From Channallabes apus (taxonomy: Eukaryota > Chordata > Actinopteri > Siluriformes > Clariidae), in contig CM060106.1 in NCBI GenBank assembly GCA_030522415.1, forward strand, positions 24,630,074 through 24,694,073: 64,000 bases of DNA. The letters run 5' to 3'. A model generated the notes under the pieces. The model saw only the letters and a program-made list of their open reading frames with translations, was not told where the DNA came from and did no database searches. This document shows positions 25,801 through 35,851 of this stretch, piece after piece; the first letter of the stretch is position 1; every line of letters begins with the position of its first letter. The translations under genes were made by a program, and so were the position numbers.

Positions 25801-28800
25801 TGTCACTGACAGGAGGGAGTTTATAGAAAGAATTAAAAGGTTATAGCTAAAAATAAGCTGATCTGCTATAATGTAATCAGTGATATTATTTCAGGTTGAA
25901 GCCCACGTATATGTCTGTCTGTCCATAAAAAATTTGAGAGTCTGCTGAACAGAAAGTTCAGCAGACTCTCAAATTTTTTATGGTTGACTATCTTATGCCT
26001 TCACAGATAGCATACACACATCGCGGAGACGTCTATGCCACGTCATCTTTTTCATGTGGCAGATGTCTGGCAGAGGGCGTTTGCTCATCTGGCAGATGTC
26101 GCCAAGACGTCCGTTCCAGATGTTAGAATGACGCTTAGCCTACGTATTTAAGACGTAAATGAATTAAAACGTCCCTGATCCGCTCTTTAGACAATGTTAA
26201 TCAGATGTTTATACATCTGCCAAATGTCTGATTCATGTCGGATATACATCGTTTTATTAAAACACCCCCTTCCCATTATTTTAATTAAATACCCTCGGCA
26301 CGTCTATAATGCTCCCTAATGCATGTTACAATTACCAAATATGATAATAAATAAATAAACCACACTCTCAACTAATAATAAAACACAGATTCGTTTATTT
26401 TTATAAAAAAATAATTTAATAACAAGCAAACATTTGATTAATTTATACAAAAACGAGAAAACAAGATAACAAACTATATACAGACAAAACAATACACTTT
26501 ATATTTACAACATGCATAACAAATAACAAAAAATTACATCCTCCCTGGCGCCAAGCAAAGGAAATCTTGATGAATTTTTCAGCATCCGATTCTGTCGGAG
26601 ACTGAAGGATTGGATTCCTCCTACACTGAAAAAAATAATCCTTTGAATTTACTTGATTTTAATGTGTACATCTGTCCCACATCATCAAAATGTGGCCAAA
26701 TTACACCATTTTCGCCTGCTAAACCAAAGTATTTCATTCATGTTAAACTTGTGTGAAAGAATCATGTTGACTTAACTATTTATCATTTACTGTAATAGCA
26801 ATTGATTGTGCAATTGTAATGTAATTGAATTATGTCTATGATACTCCATTATCATTGAAAAGTCTAATAATTTCTTAGTGCTTACATTATTCAAATGTTT
26901 AATGTAATTTTAATAAAAAAAATCTGTCAAATTAATTTTATTAGGTTCATTTAACTTATTTACTACAGCTGCGTCCAACATAATTTAATACTGTTAACAT
27001 AAATGAATAGGGTTGGTACAACAAATTTTTCAGTTGTAAATTAAGTTGATCCAGCTCAAGTAAATTTAAATTTCAAGCCCGGGTCAACAGAATTCTGGAA
27101 GCAAGCATAAGACAAACGGGATAAAACTGAGATTTTTATTTTATATTTAATAAAAACCCTGTTTTACACCAGCAGCATCTTACAAATGAGGTCTCAATTT
27201 GAAAAGATGTGCAAAACATAAAACACCACAAATAAGTATTAATCATGTAAAAAAAAAAATTAAACACCAACAGAAACATTTTGTACTTTAACTGTACGTT
27301 ATGACTTTTAAATATGACCATTAGATACGTTGGTCAGGAAACTCCTGAAGTCAGATGCAGACAGGACACTTTTCAGTCACAAACTGCTGTGAAACAATAT
27401 AGAGATAGATATTCAATTAAAATACATGATACTTAATTTAGCAAATGAACAATATTTATAACTTTGTTCCTCTCGCTTCACAACTCATGAGAACAAACCA
27501 AAACCGAACCGCAGATTAAGCACGCTCATATAACCATCTGTATTAAGTGTGATTAAAAATACAAGAAATAGCTTAAACCAAAATAACGTTTCTATTTAGA
27601 AAGATGGGAATTAATTCCTGCTTACCTTTTCCACACGCCTCTCTTCCACCTTTTCCACACGCCTTTCTTCTCAACAAACTGTGTTCTCTTCTCGCGATAA
27701 CTTCTCACGATGTTTGCTCTGATATTTCCGGTTTTCATAATGACAAGATCTCGTTGGTTTATCTCAACATGATTGAATCTAATACATCTTAAGTTGTTGA
27801 ATTTCATGCAAATACAACATAATTTATTCATGTTTATCTTGGGAACATGAAATTATTATGTACAAAACACATATTACATTTTAGTACATGTAACAAGTAG
27901 CCAACTTCCTTTTTTTGAGTGTATAAGAAAGAAAAACAAAGGAACAAAACCTGCATTTACATCTACAAAGTAATGTAGTGTTCGTCTTTAAACGTGTTAT
28001 ACGTTCTAGTAAAATATCTGGATAAAAAAAAAAATAATTCACGTAAATCATTCAAGTCATAGCTGATGCTGCAGCTTCCCGTCCACATACCAGCAAATTT
28101 CGGGATGATAAAGATACGTCGTATAGACGTTGTATAAATGTAAAAATGATGTATCATTTAACAGCTCAAATAGGCGACTGACAATCAAAACACGACTATA
28201 AAAAACGAACGCGATGTTTACCAGATTATACGCTCTTTAGCAGACGTCTGCGCGACGTACCTGTGCTATCTGGGTTGTTTATGCGAAATTGTACTTCTTT
28301 CATCGTCAGTCATCATCTGTTCGGTAATCGAAGAGTGAACCACAGATGAGAAATTGAAAAAAGTAGATAGAATAAATTTTTGTCTTACAATGACTCCAGC
28401 ACGTTAAAATTCACTTATATAATAACTTCAGTGCTGTTATTTCGGTGGAAATATCAACAAATGACAGTTAAAATATTCAGTTTAGCTGTTCTAATTAATA
28501 TCTATTAGTGCAGGTGTTTGTTTACATTGAGCAAGTAGCTTATTAGTAGCTTATTTTAAAGTAAAATATTAATTAAGGCACATAATTATTCATAATTTTG
28601 ATTTCACTTATGGTGCAGATTAAACTTCAGGCAGATATATAAGTACTGCAAACATTTCATTAGATCCACGTGGTGATCGATTTAAGACGTGGCCACAGTT
28701 ACTCTAGATGCATGCGCATTCATTCATTCATTTTCTATACCGCTTAATCCTGTGTTCAGGGTCGCGGGGGACCTGGTGCCTATCCCAGGAGACTTCGGGC

Positions 28801-29925
28801 ACTAGGCGGGGTACACCCTGGACAGGGTGCCAATCCATCGCAGGGCACACACACATACACACACTCACACACCCAATCACACACTACGGGCAATTTGGGA
28901 ACGCCAATTAGCCTAACCTGCATATCTTTGGACTGTGGGAGGAAACCAGAGTACCCGGAGGAAACCCACCAAGCACGGGGAGAACATGCAAACTCCATGC
29001 ACACAGAGACGGGAATCGAGCCTGGCCGGGGAATCGAACCCGGACCCTGGAGGTGCAAGGCGACAGTGCTAACCACTACACCACCGCGCCGCCAGATGCA
29101 TGCGCAGTACGCTGTCAAAACTTGTGGTTTATAATCTGAAACAAAACTGCTCATAACTTCACTTATACTCAAGTGATTTAATTTATGGAGAAGGTTTAAC
29201 TTCAGGCAAATACCTATGTATTGGTAAAAGTTAAATTTGGTCCAGCTATTTTGAATGATGCTGTGACAAACTGGGACAAAAATATAGACAGACATATAGA
29301 TATACAGATATACAAAAAGAACATTTTGTTGACTGGTTTCGGGTTCTCCAAAGTATAAAACGTAAAGCTATCGTTGAAAGAGCGAGTTCTGACCCATGTA
29401 CAGACAAATAATATAATACCATATAATACCACTAACAACAACAACTAAAAATGATGAAAAGACAATAAAGAAACAACAAATTAATTTTGGGAGGGTTCAT
29501 ATTCACTTCAGCTAAGCTAAAAATGTTTTTCGGATGTTACACGATGTTATTTTGGATGGGAACAGTAAATCTGGACTCATCATACCTTAAATAAACTTTA
29601 TTCATTGATCAAAATTGTAATTGCTCACTACCAAACTAAATCTTTTTTTCCCTTTGTTTTTTTTTATTTAATTGTTATTTTTATTATTTATCTTTAGGTA
29701 ATGTATTAAACACTCAGCTCCAACAAGAAACCAAATGTGGCTATAAGTGAATATACTTAAGTAATAAAACAAGTGTACTAGTACAACATTCTTACGGTAC
29801 TACACGCAGCGTCATCTTTGACTGAGTTGAATAGGGGATCATACGTCTCAGGAGGAACATCACATGGATCTCTCCCAACATAGGCCTGCTCAAATGTCCC
29901 CCAGATTTTCTCACAGTCAATCTCC
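16752..29925 (-). CDS. cd38: CD38-like ADP-ribosyl cyclase / cyclic ADP-ribose hydrolase, exons 2-8 (exon 1 not found)
   Basis: In known members this is a type II membrane glycoprotein that converts NAD+ to cyclic ADP-ribose and ADP-ribose (and NADP to NAADP), feeding calcium signalling. Seven exons of 130, 136, 83, 74, 87, 84 and 58 bp join in frame with GT-AG borders. The order of motifs is DCEKIWGTFEQAYV, DPCDVPPETYDPLF, LFWSK (Trp equivalent to human W125), TLEDTLLGF...LTWC (Glu equivalent to E146), CPELSGCKNSPKQSFW (W189), SMFGSVEVKNL (catalytic Glu equivalent to E226), and a C-terminal EDCISDLDIPCRDCL stop. The eleven cysteines expected in exons 2-8 are present, plus two extra. The position of human D155 reads Asn. 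The short tail without a GPI-type hydrophobic end favours CD38 over BST1/CD157. Exon 1 (anchor, first Cys) should lie above 29925 and was not recognised; Rep-A copy 2 occupies that side. Confidence 0.88.
16899..16982 (-). CDS. cd38: cd38-like exon 7
   Basis: Acceptor ATGTTAACAG|GACTAC, donor CCTTA|GTAAGT. Encodes TTCNNPSFNDLKSSLSAKIA, then YNCREVP. Reading straight through the donor would give an in-frame TAG, so splicing to the next exon is needed to complete the protein. Confidence 0.88.
17143..17320 (-). mobile_element. 3'-tail fragment of an L2-like LINE
   Basis: Reads TCAATTTTATTTATATAGCG, then TCTCAAAGCAGCT. This is the same terminal module as the longer LINE copies at 23690 and 40950, truncated after about 180 bp. 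Confidence 0.75.
17902..17988 (-). CDS. cd38: cd38-like exon 6
   Basis: Acceptor TTTTCTTAAG|TATGTTTGG, donor ACAG|GTAAGT. Encodes (S)MFGSVEVKNLDPNKVEGL, then TILLVKNNTD. The Glu of SVEV is the catalytic residue of the family. Confidence 0.92.
18386..18606. mobile_element. Small DNA-transposon relic (GGTGTGAAAAAGTGTTTGCC family)
   Basis: Starts CAATGGTGTGAAAAAGTG and has a matching inner GTGTGAAAAAGTGTT before a C homopolymer of about 17. The same family, in opposite orientation, interrupts Rep-A copy 3 at about 47515-47720. It lies inside a cd38-like intron. Confidence 0.65.
18673..18746 (-). CDS. cd38: cd38-like exon 5
   Basis: Acceptor TTCATAG|TTTGCC, donor ACAAG|GTACTG. Encodes FATTACGNVSAMLSGSLDTP, then FIST, equivalent to the FAEAACDVVHVMLNGS region of human CD38. 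The preceding intron is about 4 kb and filled with transposon relics. Confidence 0.85.
19458..20135 (-). mobile_element. Possible solo LTR with a GC-rich promoter segment
   Basis: On the minus strand it runs from TGTAGAGC to AGCGTTACA (TG...CA). A GC-rich portion at 19950-20080 includes GCATGCGCGATCGCG and a TATA-like CATAAAGC. No matching target duplication was found, so an LTR is only one reading; an intronic CpG-rich element is another. A (TG)n tract sits inside it. Confidence 0.3.
19696..19755. repeat. (TG)n microsatellite
   Basis: TG repeat with a few interruptions (TGCG, TATG). Confidence 0.95.
20640..21845 (-). mobile_element. Degenerate Tc1-like transposon
   Basis: Many short stretches match the common teleost Tc1 family on the minus strand, in transposase order. 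GTGGTCCTCCACAAGTCTGG lies near 21450, CCTGAAGGTACCACGTTC near 21400, AACATGATGCTGCCACCCCC (+ strand) near 21100, and TTTGACCC then AATTGTGATACAGTG near 21650. The right TIR is decayed. Numerous indels; dead. It sits in a cd38-like intron. Confidence 0.8.
21855..22363 (-). mobile_element. DNA-transposon relic with ends like CAGTGGAACCTCG
   Basis: The right end reads CGAGGTTCCACTGTA. The left part (TTATTAACTCGTATTTCAAA, then CGAATTTCCCCATAAGAAAT) has the mirrored motif set of this family. The centre contains GT-rich microsatellite stretches (22027-22110). No coding capacity. Confidence 0.55.
22364..22759. other. Unique intron sequence
   Basis: Between the transposon relic and cd38-like exon 4. 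Nothing recognisable on either strand. Confidence 0.5.
22760..22842 (-). CDS. cd38: cd38-like exon 4
   Basis: Acceptor TTCATCAACAG|AAACC, donor AAT|GTGAGT. Encodes TFTTDCPELSGCKNSPKQSF, then WLKASAN, matching the disulfide pair and catalytic Trp region of CD38. The intron to exon 3 is only 145 bp. Confidence 0.88.
22988..23123 (-). CDS. cd38: cd38-like exon 3
   Basis: Acceptor TTTCTGTGCAG|ATG, donor AAAG|GTAACA. Encodes MLFWSKTEVVVHAF, then CLVTLEDTLLGFMFNRLTWC. The Trp and the Glu-Asp pair of the active site are kept. Where human CD38 has Asp-Asp before LTWC, this protein has Asn-Arg. Confidence 0.92.
23124..23687. other. Unique intron sequence
   Basis: 5' side of cd38-like exon 3. Nothing recognised apart from AT-rich runs. 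Confidence 0.5.
23688..25482 (-). mobile_element. 5'-truncated L2-like LINE with long 3' UTR
   Basis: On the minus strand it ends in the tail AAAGCGCTATACAAATAAAA followed by TTGAA-type repeats at about 23690. The 3' UTR is about 1 kb and includes a purine-rich (GA)n tract at 24318-24400. The coding 3' end lies at 24698-25465. The same 3' UTR is present in opposite orientation at 38324-40956. 5' truncation occurs near 25482. Confidence 0.82.
24698..25465 (-). pseudogene. C-terminal part of LINE reverse transcriptase
   Basis: 255 codons open to the stop, starting within the thumb region. NPDKTEVLVIGP, VKDLGVIIDSSLSFEAHV and SRLDYCNALLSG are followed by LVQNAAARVLTRTRRYEHIT, LHWLPVKFRIDFKILLLTYK, APKLWNSLPNSVR and VFKSRLKTYLFSQAF. 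This order is typical of the L2 group. The catalytic FADD box and the endonuclease are missing because of 5' truncation, although this segment itself is undisturbed. Confidence 0.85.
25484..25922. other. Intron sequence, nothing recognised
   Basis: AT-rich, with no repeats shared with the rest of the window. Confidence 0.45.
25923..25983. repeat. Perfect hairpin, 28-bp arms and 5-nt loop
   Basis: The left arm begins CCATAAAAAATTTGAGAGTC and the right arm is its exact reverse complement, ending TTTTTTATGG. The loop is AGAAA. No mismatch in 28 bp. Confidence 0.97.
26004..28272. mobile_element. TIR DNA transposon (CAGATAGCA ends), split by a CACTA-like element
   Basis: The left end CAGATAGCATACACACATCG and the reverse complement of the right end, CAGATAGCACAGGTACGTCG, align over about 33 bp, both followed by GAGACGTCT/CAGACGTCT. 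Without the nested insert it is about 970 bp and rich in GACGT/AGATGT motifs. No coding. The target duplication is not clear, so no superfamily is assigned. Confidence 0.65.
26624..27921 (-). mobile_element. CACTA-like element 2 (nested)
   Basis: 1298 bp, ends CACTGAAAAAAATAATC and ...TTTTTTTGAGTG, flanked by TA on both sides. In minus orientation a GC-richer segment at about 27610-27740 contains TTATCGCGAGAAG (TCGCGA motif) and ends in a splice donor (GGAAAAG|GTAAGC). This is the same layout as CACTA-like elements 1 and 3. No transposase. Confidence 0.65.
28273..28705. other. Intron sequence, nothing recognised
   Basis: AT-rich, no features. Confidence 0.45.
28719..29093 (-). mobile_element. 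tRNA-derived SINE with 13-bp target duplication
   Basis: Minus orientation. The head at 29093 reads GGCGGCGCGGTGGTGTAGTG (A box), then GGTTCGATTCC (B box). Next comes the conserved central region (TTTCCTCCCACAGTCCAAAG), a CA-repeat zone and an ATTCATTCATTC-type tail. The duplication AGATGCATGCGCA is perfect at 28706-28718 and 29094-29106, implying a recent insertion. Confidence 0.92.
29107..29795. other. Intron sequence 3' of cd38-like exon 2
   Basis: AT-rich with T-runs. No second coding segment seen. Confidence 0.45.
29796..29925 (-). CDS. cd38: cd38-like exon 2
   Basis: Acceptor TTTTTTTTAG|GGAGATTG, donor ACC|GTAAGA. Encodes EIDCEKIWGTFEQAYVGRD, then PCDVPPETYDPLFNSV, ending at AACST. 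It enters with two bases of a split codon, as human exon 2 does, and carries three conserved cysteines. Confidence 0.9.
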
Positions 29926-30457
29926 CTAAAAAAAACAAAAGAAAAAAAATATATTCCAGTTTGTTTAAAAAGGAGACTATAGAAAAACAAAGTGAATAGT
30001 TTCAGTTTGATCAACAATCATTTTTACATTACTATAACTTAAGAAATATAATTTTCCCTCCATGAATCTGGCCATTTGGGTGAGTCTAGCCAAAGATTCT
30101 AAACTACAACCCTAATGCTAAATAAACCAGACAAGCAGACTGAGCTGGTCAAAGCCCAGCCAGAGTTTTTGGATGAGGTTGATCATGTCAGCAGGAATGT
30201 ACAGTGGTATGATTCAGCAAGTGTAAAAGAAACAAACATTGATAGTTACTTAAGTGAAAAAAAAACAGAGGACATTGTGCATTAGGAATGACAAGTTTCA
30301 ACCCCAAAATTATATTATCATGATACTTAGGTGCCTATTTGATTAATATCACAATTCTCTAAGTGTCACGCTTTTATAAATATCCCGATTGGATATAATT
30401 TTTTATTTGATATATATTTAATATTAATAAATATATTTTTTCCTCGCTCACTAGTTA
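29926..30457. other. 5' side of cd38-like exon 2
   Basis: Searched for the missing exon 1 (membrane anchor followed by a donor) without success. Only its last 17 bp (TCCTCGCTCACTAGTTA) are recognisable, as the left part of the target repeat of Rep-A copy 2. Confidence 0.5.
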
Positions 30458-33400
30458 CAGTGGTGTGACAACCAGACTGCTCATTACCGTCGCACTCACC
30501 ACCGTGGAAAGCGGCAGCGGCCAAAATAAACCAGGAGCATTTCAAAATAATTCGTGAAATGACCGCCAGGTGGCGCAAATTGACATTTTCCGTCGTATCG
30601 GTTTTTAAATATATTCAGAGCTTAAGTCATAATAAAGTCAAAACAATATGTTGTAGCGAAGTAATACTACAATTATGATAATTTACACATCCAACAAACA
30701 TGAAAAACTATAAATATAAAAAATATGAGTTAGAAAACATTGGTTTTATTTTGTTTACTCTCTGTTTTTATCTGTTTAGTGTTATTATTAAAGAAAACAC
30801 AAACAACAGCACTAGGGCTTTAAAAAAAATTATTTCGACAATACTTACAGTTGTTAGAGTTTAAGACATCAAACTTCCAGAATATATAATAAAAAAATAA
30901 ATCAATAAAAAAGATGTATGCAGTATAATCGGGGCCTCTCATTACATTATTTGCTCGCACTTCGTCTGGCACTGAACCAAAATATATTGTCTTACATTTG
31001 TGAATAAAATATCATTGTTTTATTCAGAGATTTACAGTATTTGTGCAAAATAATAGTTATGCAATATAATCACGGACTCTTGATTCGTTATTCGTTTGCA
31101 ATATAAACCAAAATACATTAACCATATAATATAAACCCAAATATAAACCAAAATATTTAATTTGCTGTATTAAATATTTATGCCGTCTCATCAAGGATCC
31201 AAAGATTGCGTTGTACTAAATAATATTTTTGCTGATTTTTTTCTGCGATTCAGTTGTACTGAATGATGTTTTACTGTATGTTTATATTTAAAAAATATGA
31301 GTTAGAAAACATTGGTTTTATTTTGTTTAGACAGACTCTCTATTTTTATCTGTTTAGTGTTATTATTAAAGAAAACAGGGCAAACAACAGCACTAAGGCT
31401 TTTAAAAAATTTTTATTTCGAGTGTTTTATTCAGAGATTTACAGTATTTGTGCAAAATAATAGTTATGCAATATAATTACAGGCTCTGGATTCGTTTTTC
31501 GTTTGCAGTATAAAACCTTTTATAAAAGCTTTTTATGTCCAACATTTAATAATGATTTAATTATCAATAATTAAAGCTGCTCACATCGCGTGCTTTCACT
31601 TTAAAAATGCAGTGTTTAATCAGCAAGTATACAGTACTGTATCTCTTACATTTCAGTGATTAAAAAACGGTAAAAATATCAATTTTGGAATCCATAGACG
31701 CTCAAACTGCAAAAGAACATGATAATAATAATCAAAATAATATTATTATTCTTTTTGCTTTTTATGTCCACCATTTAATAATGATTTAATTATCAATAAT
31801 TAAAGCTGCTCACATCGCGCGCTTTCACTTAAAAAATGCAGCGTTTAATCAGCAAGTATATGTCGCCTCTCTTTATGATTGATAAATATTCTGACTGAAA
31901 CAAATCTGCTCTTGTCGGATTGTTCATTTTTTATGAAAGAGGAGAGTAGAAGGGGAAAACTGAAAGTGTGTACAAACAACAGCACAATGCATGTGTGAAT
32001 GGCTGAAACGTTAAGTCAGATGAACGCGCGCGCCGATATGAGAGATTAGATCTTTCAGCACGCCGATGTCAGTCACTAGCAAGGAGCATTTACTGATCAC
32101 ATTTAAACAATTTATTCATACAGATGTACATGTTTTATAGGTTTGTTACTGAAGAACTGTGGCAGCGGGCACACCTAAAAATAAACGCAGGATTATTTTT
32201 TTTATAGTTTTATATAAATAAAAAATGCTTTTATAAATGTGGGCTACTGTTATCTACAGTACTTCAGTACTTATATTTTAACGTCTGTGAGGCGAGTATA
32301 CACGGAGTTTGGGTTCATTTTCTGACGCGCTCAAGTTCACCGAAAACAATACAGAACCCCGTTTAGTGTAATTTATTTCATTTAATAAATCTACTACAAA
32401 TTTAAAGAACACAAAATATAAGATGACACAAGATCCTGGATTCGTTTTTCGTTTGCAGTATAAAACCAAAATACATCTTACTATTTTTGAGAGATTTGTT
32501 TAAAAAAAATCTAAAAAATTTTTTTATAAAAATTCAGATATTTGTCTGTACAAAATAATATTTATGCAATATAATCACAGGCTCTTGATTCGTTATTCGT
32601 TTGCAATATAAACCAAAATACATTAACCATATAATATAAACCAAAATATAAACCAAAATATTTAATTTGCTGTATTAAATATTTATGCCGTCTCATCAAA
32701 CTCGCAACTCACTCCGAAGAGCATCCTTCACTGCCTTGCAAACTCCCAACTCACTCCGAAGGGTACCAATCTCTGCCTCTGTCTGTTTCCTTCCTTCACA
32801 GAATTCTGTTGACCAGGGCTTGAAATTTAATATCGTATATAATATTTAATATTGGCATAATATCCCTGCCCCAATTCTCACAGCTGTACAGTATGAATTG
32901 AAATAATAACAATAGTGTTTTTCTTTACTGAATAGGCAGAGCCTCTGAATAGGCAGAGCCGTTGATGTCTTTGGTTTCGGCTGTGAGTGGATGCGCTGTA
33001 GTAATCCACGTTTTATACAAATTACATAACCTTTTTTCAGTCATGATATACTAACATATATTTCAGTCATGATTTCAGTCATGATACAGTATACTAACAT
33101 TTTTTTGCCGTGTAGTGCGCGCGCAACATCTAAAGGGCGAGCGTTCACACAGCTGACCAAATCGTCATTAGCGTGCCCCTCCCCCAAACAGCGCAGCGAG
33201 GAGCATTTACATTTAAACAGGTTTTACAAGTGTGCTTTGCGAAGTCAGACACATACAGTACTGTACAAATGCAAATAACCTGTGAATAGCTGTTCTCACC
33301 TACAGTATACACTCGGAGAAACTAGAATGAGCAAGAATGAGATTTTTCTTACCATAACATGTAGTGTTATTAATCACTCTACACTGTTTTTAATTACTTT

Positions 33401-35851
33401 TAATTTTATTTATAAATAAACAAACCAAATAAAATTATTCCATGTGTATTTACCCTTTGTAAAATAGCATTAAAAATGATGGGTCGTGTATCGAGCGATT
33501 AAAAAACAATACAAGGCACATTATGATAAGGAACCTTTCTACAGTACAGTATCTCTTCCATTTCAGTGATTAAAAAACGGTAAAAATGTCAATTTTGGAA
33601 TCCACAGACGCTCAAACAGCAAAAGAACATGATAATAATAATCAAAATAATATTATTATTCTTTTTGCTTTTTATGTCCACCATTTAATAATGATTTAAT
33701 TATCAATAATTAAAGCTGCTCACATCGCGCGCTTTCACTTAAAAAATGCAGCGTTTAATCAGCAAGTATATGTCGCCTCTCTTTATGATTGATAAATATT
33801 CTGACTGAAACAAATCTGCTCGTGTCGGATTGTTCATTTTTTATGAAAGAGGAGAGTAGAAGGGGAAACGTGTCCATGAACCCGTGTGTGCGCCTTTAAC
33901 TTTGATCTAAAGTCAGATGAACGCGCGCGCCGATATGAGAGATTAGATCTTTCAGCACGCCGATGTCAGTCCCTATAGCAAGGAGCATTTACTTACATCT
34001 AAACTGAGTCATTTACATAAATCACTGATCACATTTAAACAATTTATTCATACAGATGTACATGTTTTATAGGTTTGTTACTGAAGAACTGTGGCAGCGG
34101 GCACACCTAATAATAAATGCCGGATTATTATTATTTTTTTTATTTATAGTTTTATATAAATAAAAATGCTTTTATAAATGTGGGCTACTGTTATCTACTT
34201 CAAATATTTGTTAAAACAGCCAGGAAACTCACTCTGACCATTTTAATAATTCATTGATAAATTAGTGATTCCTCGTCGTCTCCGCAGCAGTGAGCGCGCC
34301 TATAATTCACTTCTCATGCGAATTACATAATCTAATAATTTTTTTCATTAGTTTATATTAAAGCAGATATTTCTCTTTCTATAAGTATATATTTTTTCTA
34401 ATTACAGTACGGGGTTGTTGTTCTTGCCATGTTACTGTGTGTGCTTTGCCATCTCAGACACATGCAAATACTGTAATATACCTCAAGTGTGAATAGCTGT
34501 TCTCACCTATACACTCGGAGAAACTAAAATCACCACTGTTCATGGTTTCAGCAAACTGGGGAGGATCTTGGATCTGGCTTCAGGCCTCTTCTTAAATTTG
34601 TGTAAATTTAAAATCTGAAAGCTGCTCACATCACGCACTTTCACTTTAAAAAAAATCCAGTGTTTAATCAGCAAGTATGTCGCCTCTCTTTATGATTGAT
34701 AAATATTCTGACTGAAACAAATCTGCTCGTGTCGGCTCATATCGGGAGCATTTTTGATGCTTGTGAATAAACCTTTTAGTCAATGTACGTTAAATGTGTG
34801 CGCTGTTTAACTTTGCCGAGTTTTGATCTAAAGTCAGATGAACGCGCGCGCCGATATGAGAGATTAGATATCTCTTTCAGCAAACACATTTACAGGAGCA
34901 TTTACTTACATCTGTACAACTGTACATGTTTTATAGGTTTGTTACTGAAGAACTTTGGCAGCGGGCACACCTAATAATAAATGCCGGATTATTATTATTT
35001 TTTTTATTTATAGTTTTATATAAATAAAAATGCTTTTATAAATGTGGGCTACTGTTATCTACTTCAAATATTTGTTAAAACAGCCAGGAAACTCACTCTG
35101 ACCATTTTAATAATTCATTGATAAGTTAGTGATTCCTTTGGTTACGGCTGTGCTGATCATGTCATCTCGTCGTCAGTGAGCGCGCCTATACAGTAATTCA
35201 CTTCTCATACGAATTACATAATCTAATTTTTTTTTTCATTAGTTTATATTAAAGCAGACATTTCTCTTTCTATAAGTATATATTTTTCACGTCTGTGCGG
35301 CGAGTATACACGGAGTTTGGGTTAATTTTCTGACGCACTCAAGTTCACCAAAATCAATACAGAACCCCGTTTACTTTATTTATTTAACAAAATCATAAAG
35401 TTTTTTCGTCATTGTGTGTGCACCTAAATAAAAGTAGAGTCTTATAAAAGCTACAAATTTAAAGAACACAAAATATAAGATGACACAAGACCCTACACGT
35501 GTAGCCTTTCTACTGTAATTACACAGTTTACAACGTTTACGTTGCTTAAATTCGATCCTAAAAAACTGAATTTAATTTTAATTATAAATTTGTACTGTAA
35601 TGTTACTACTGTGATTATGAATTCGTTTATTTACAATGTTTCACTTTATTTTATCTGCAACGACGTGCAGCTGTGGACGACCTGCGCCTCATTAAGCCTG
35701 GAGAGAACCAACTGATGCCTGAGGCGTCAGTCTATAGTTATATAGCGCCACTCAGTGGTAAAAGCCAGCAAACGCACAAACCCAAATGCTGACGCCATAC
35801 ACGCCATACACCGGCGACGGTAGAAGTCGCATACTGCCTGTGCACCCACTG
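30458..35851 (-). mobile_element. Rep-A copy 2: complete 5.4-kb TIR element with TA target duplication
   Basis: Runs in reverse of copy 1. On the plus strand it starts CAGTGGTGTGACAACC and ends GCCTGTGCACCCACTG, with TA immediately outside both ends. The uninterrupted target is present at about 45397-45425 (reverse of GATGCCTAACTAGTGAGCGA), showing that exactly one TA was duplicated. The two ends form an imperfect TIR of about 36 bp ending in TACCGTCGC. The interior repeats the same blocks as copy 1 and carries the coiled-coil relic at about 32700-32820. No intact protein. The superfamily is uncertain: TA duplication suggests the Tc1/mariner/pogo side, but the length is unusual for Tc1-like elements. 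Confidence 0.82.
32700..32820 (-). pseudogene. Relic of the Rep-A coiled-coil reading frame
   Basis: Reverse counterpart of the relic in copy 1, with two CTCACTCCGAAGAG-type repeats (reverse of CTTCGGAGTGAG, coding LRSE). It ends at the same internal deletion point (…CGCAACTC / TGATGAGACGG). Confidence 0.55.

Noticed and set aside
29930..30450. Possible cd38 exon 1 (short hydrophobic frame starting MINLIQKLWLGF)
   Set aside because: Only 22 codons, with no basic tail, no anchor of normal length, no conserved cysteine and no donor in phase with exon 2.
30458..35851. Classification of Rep-A as hAT because of the CAG...CTG ends
   Set aside because: The empty site shows only TA duplicated, not 8 bp. 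The termini alone are not sufficient.
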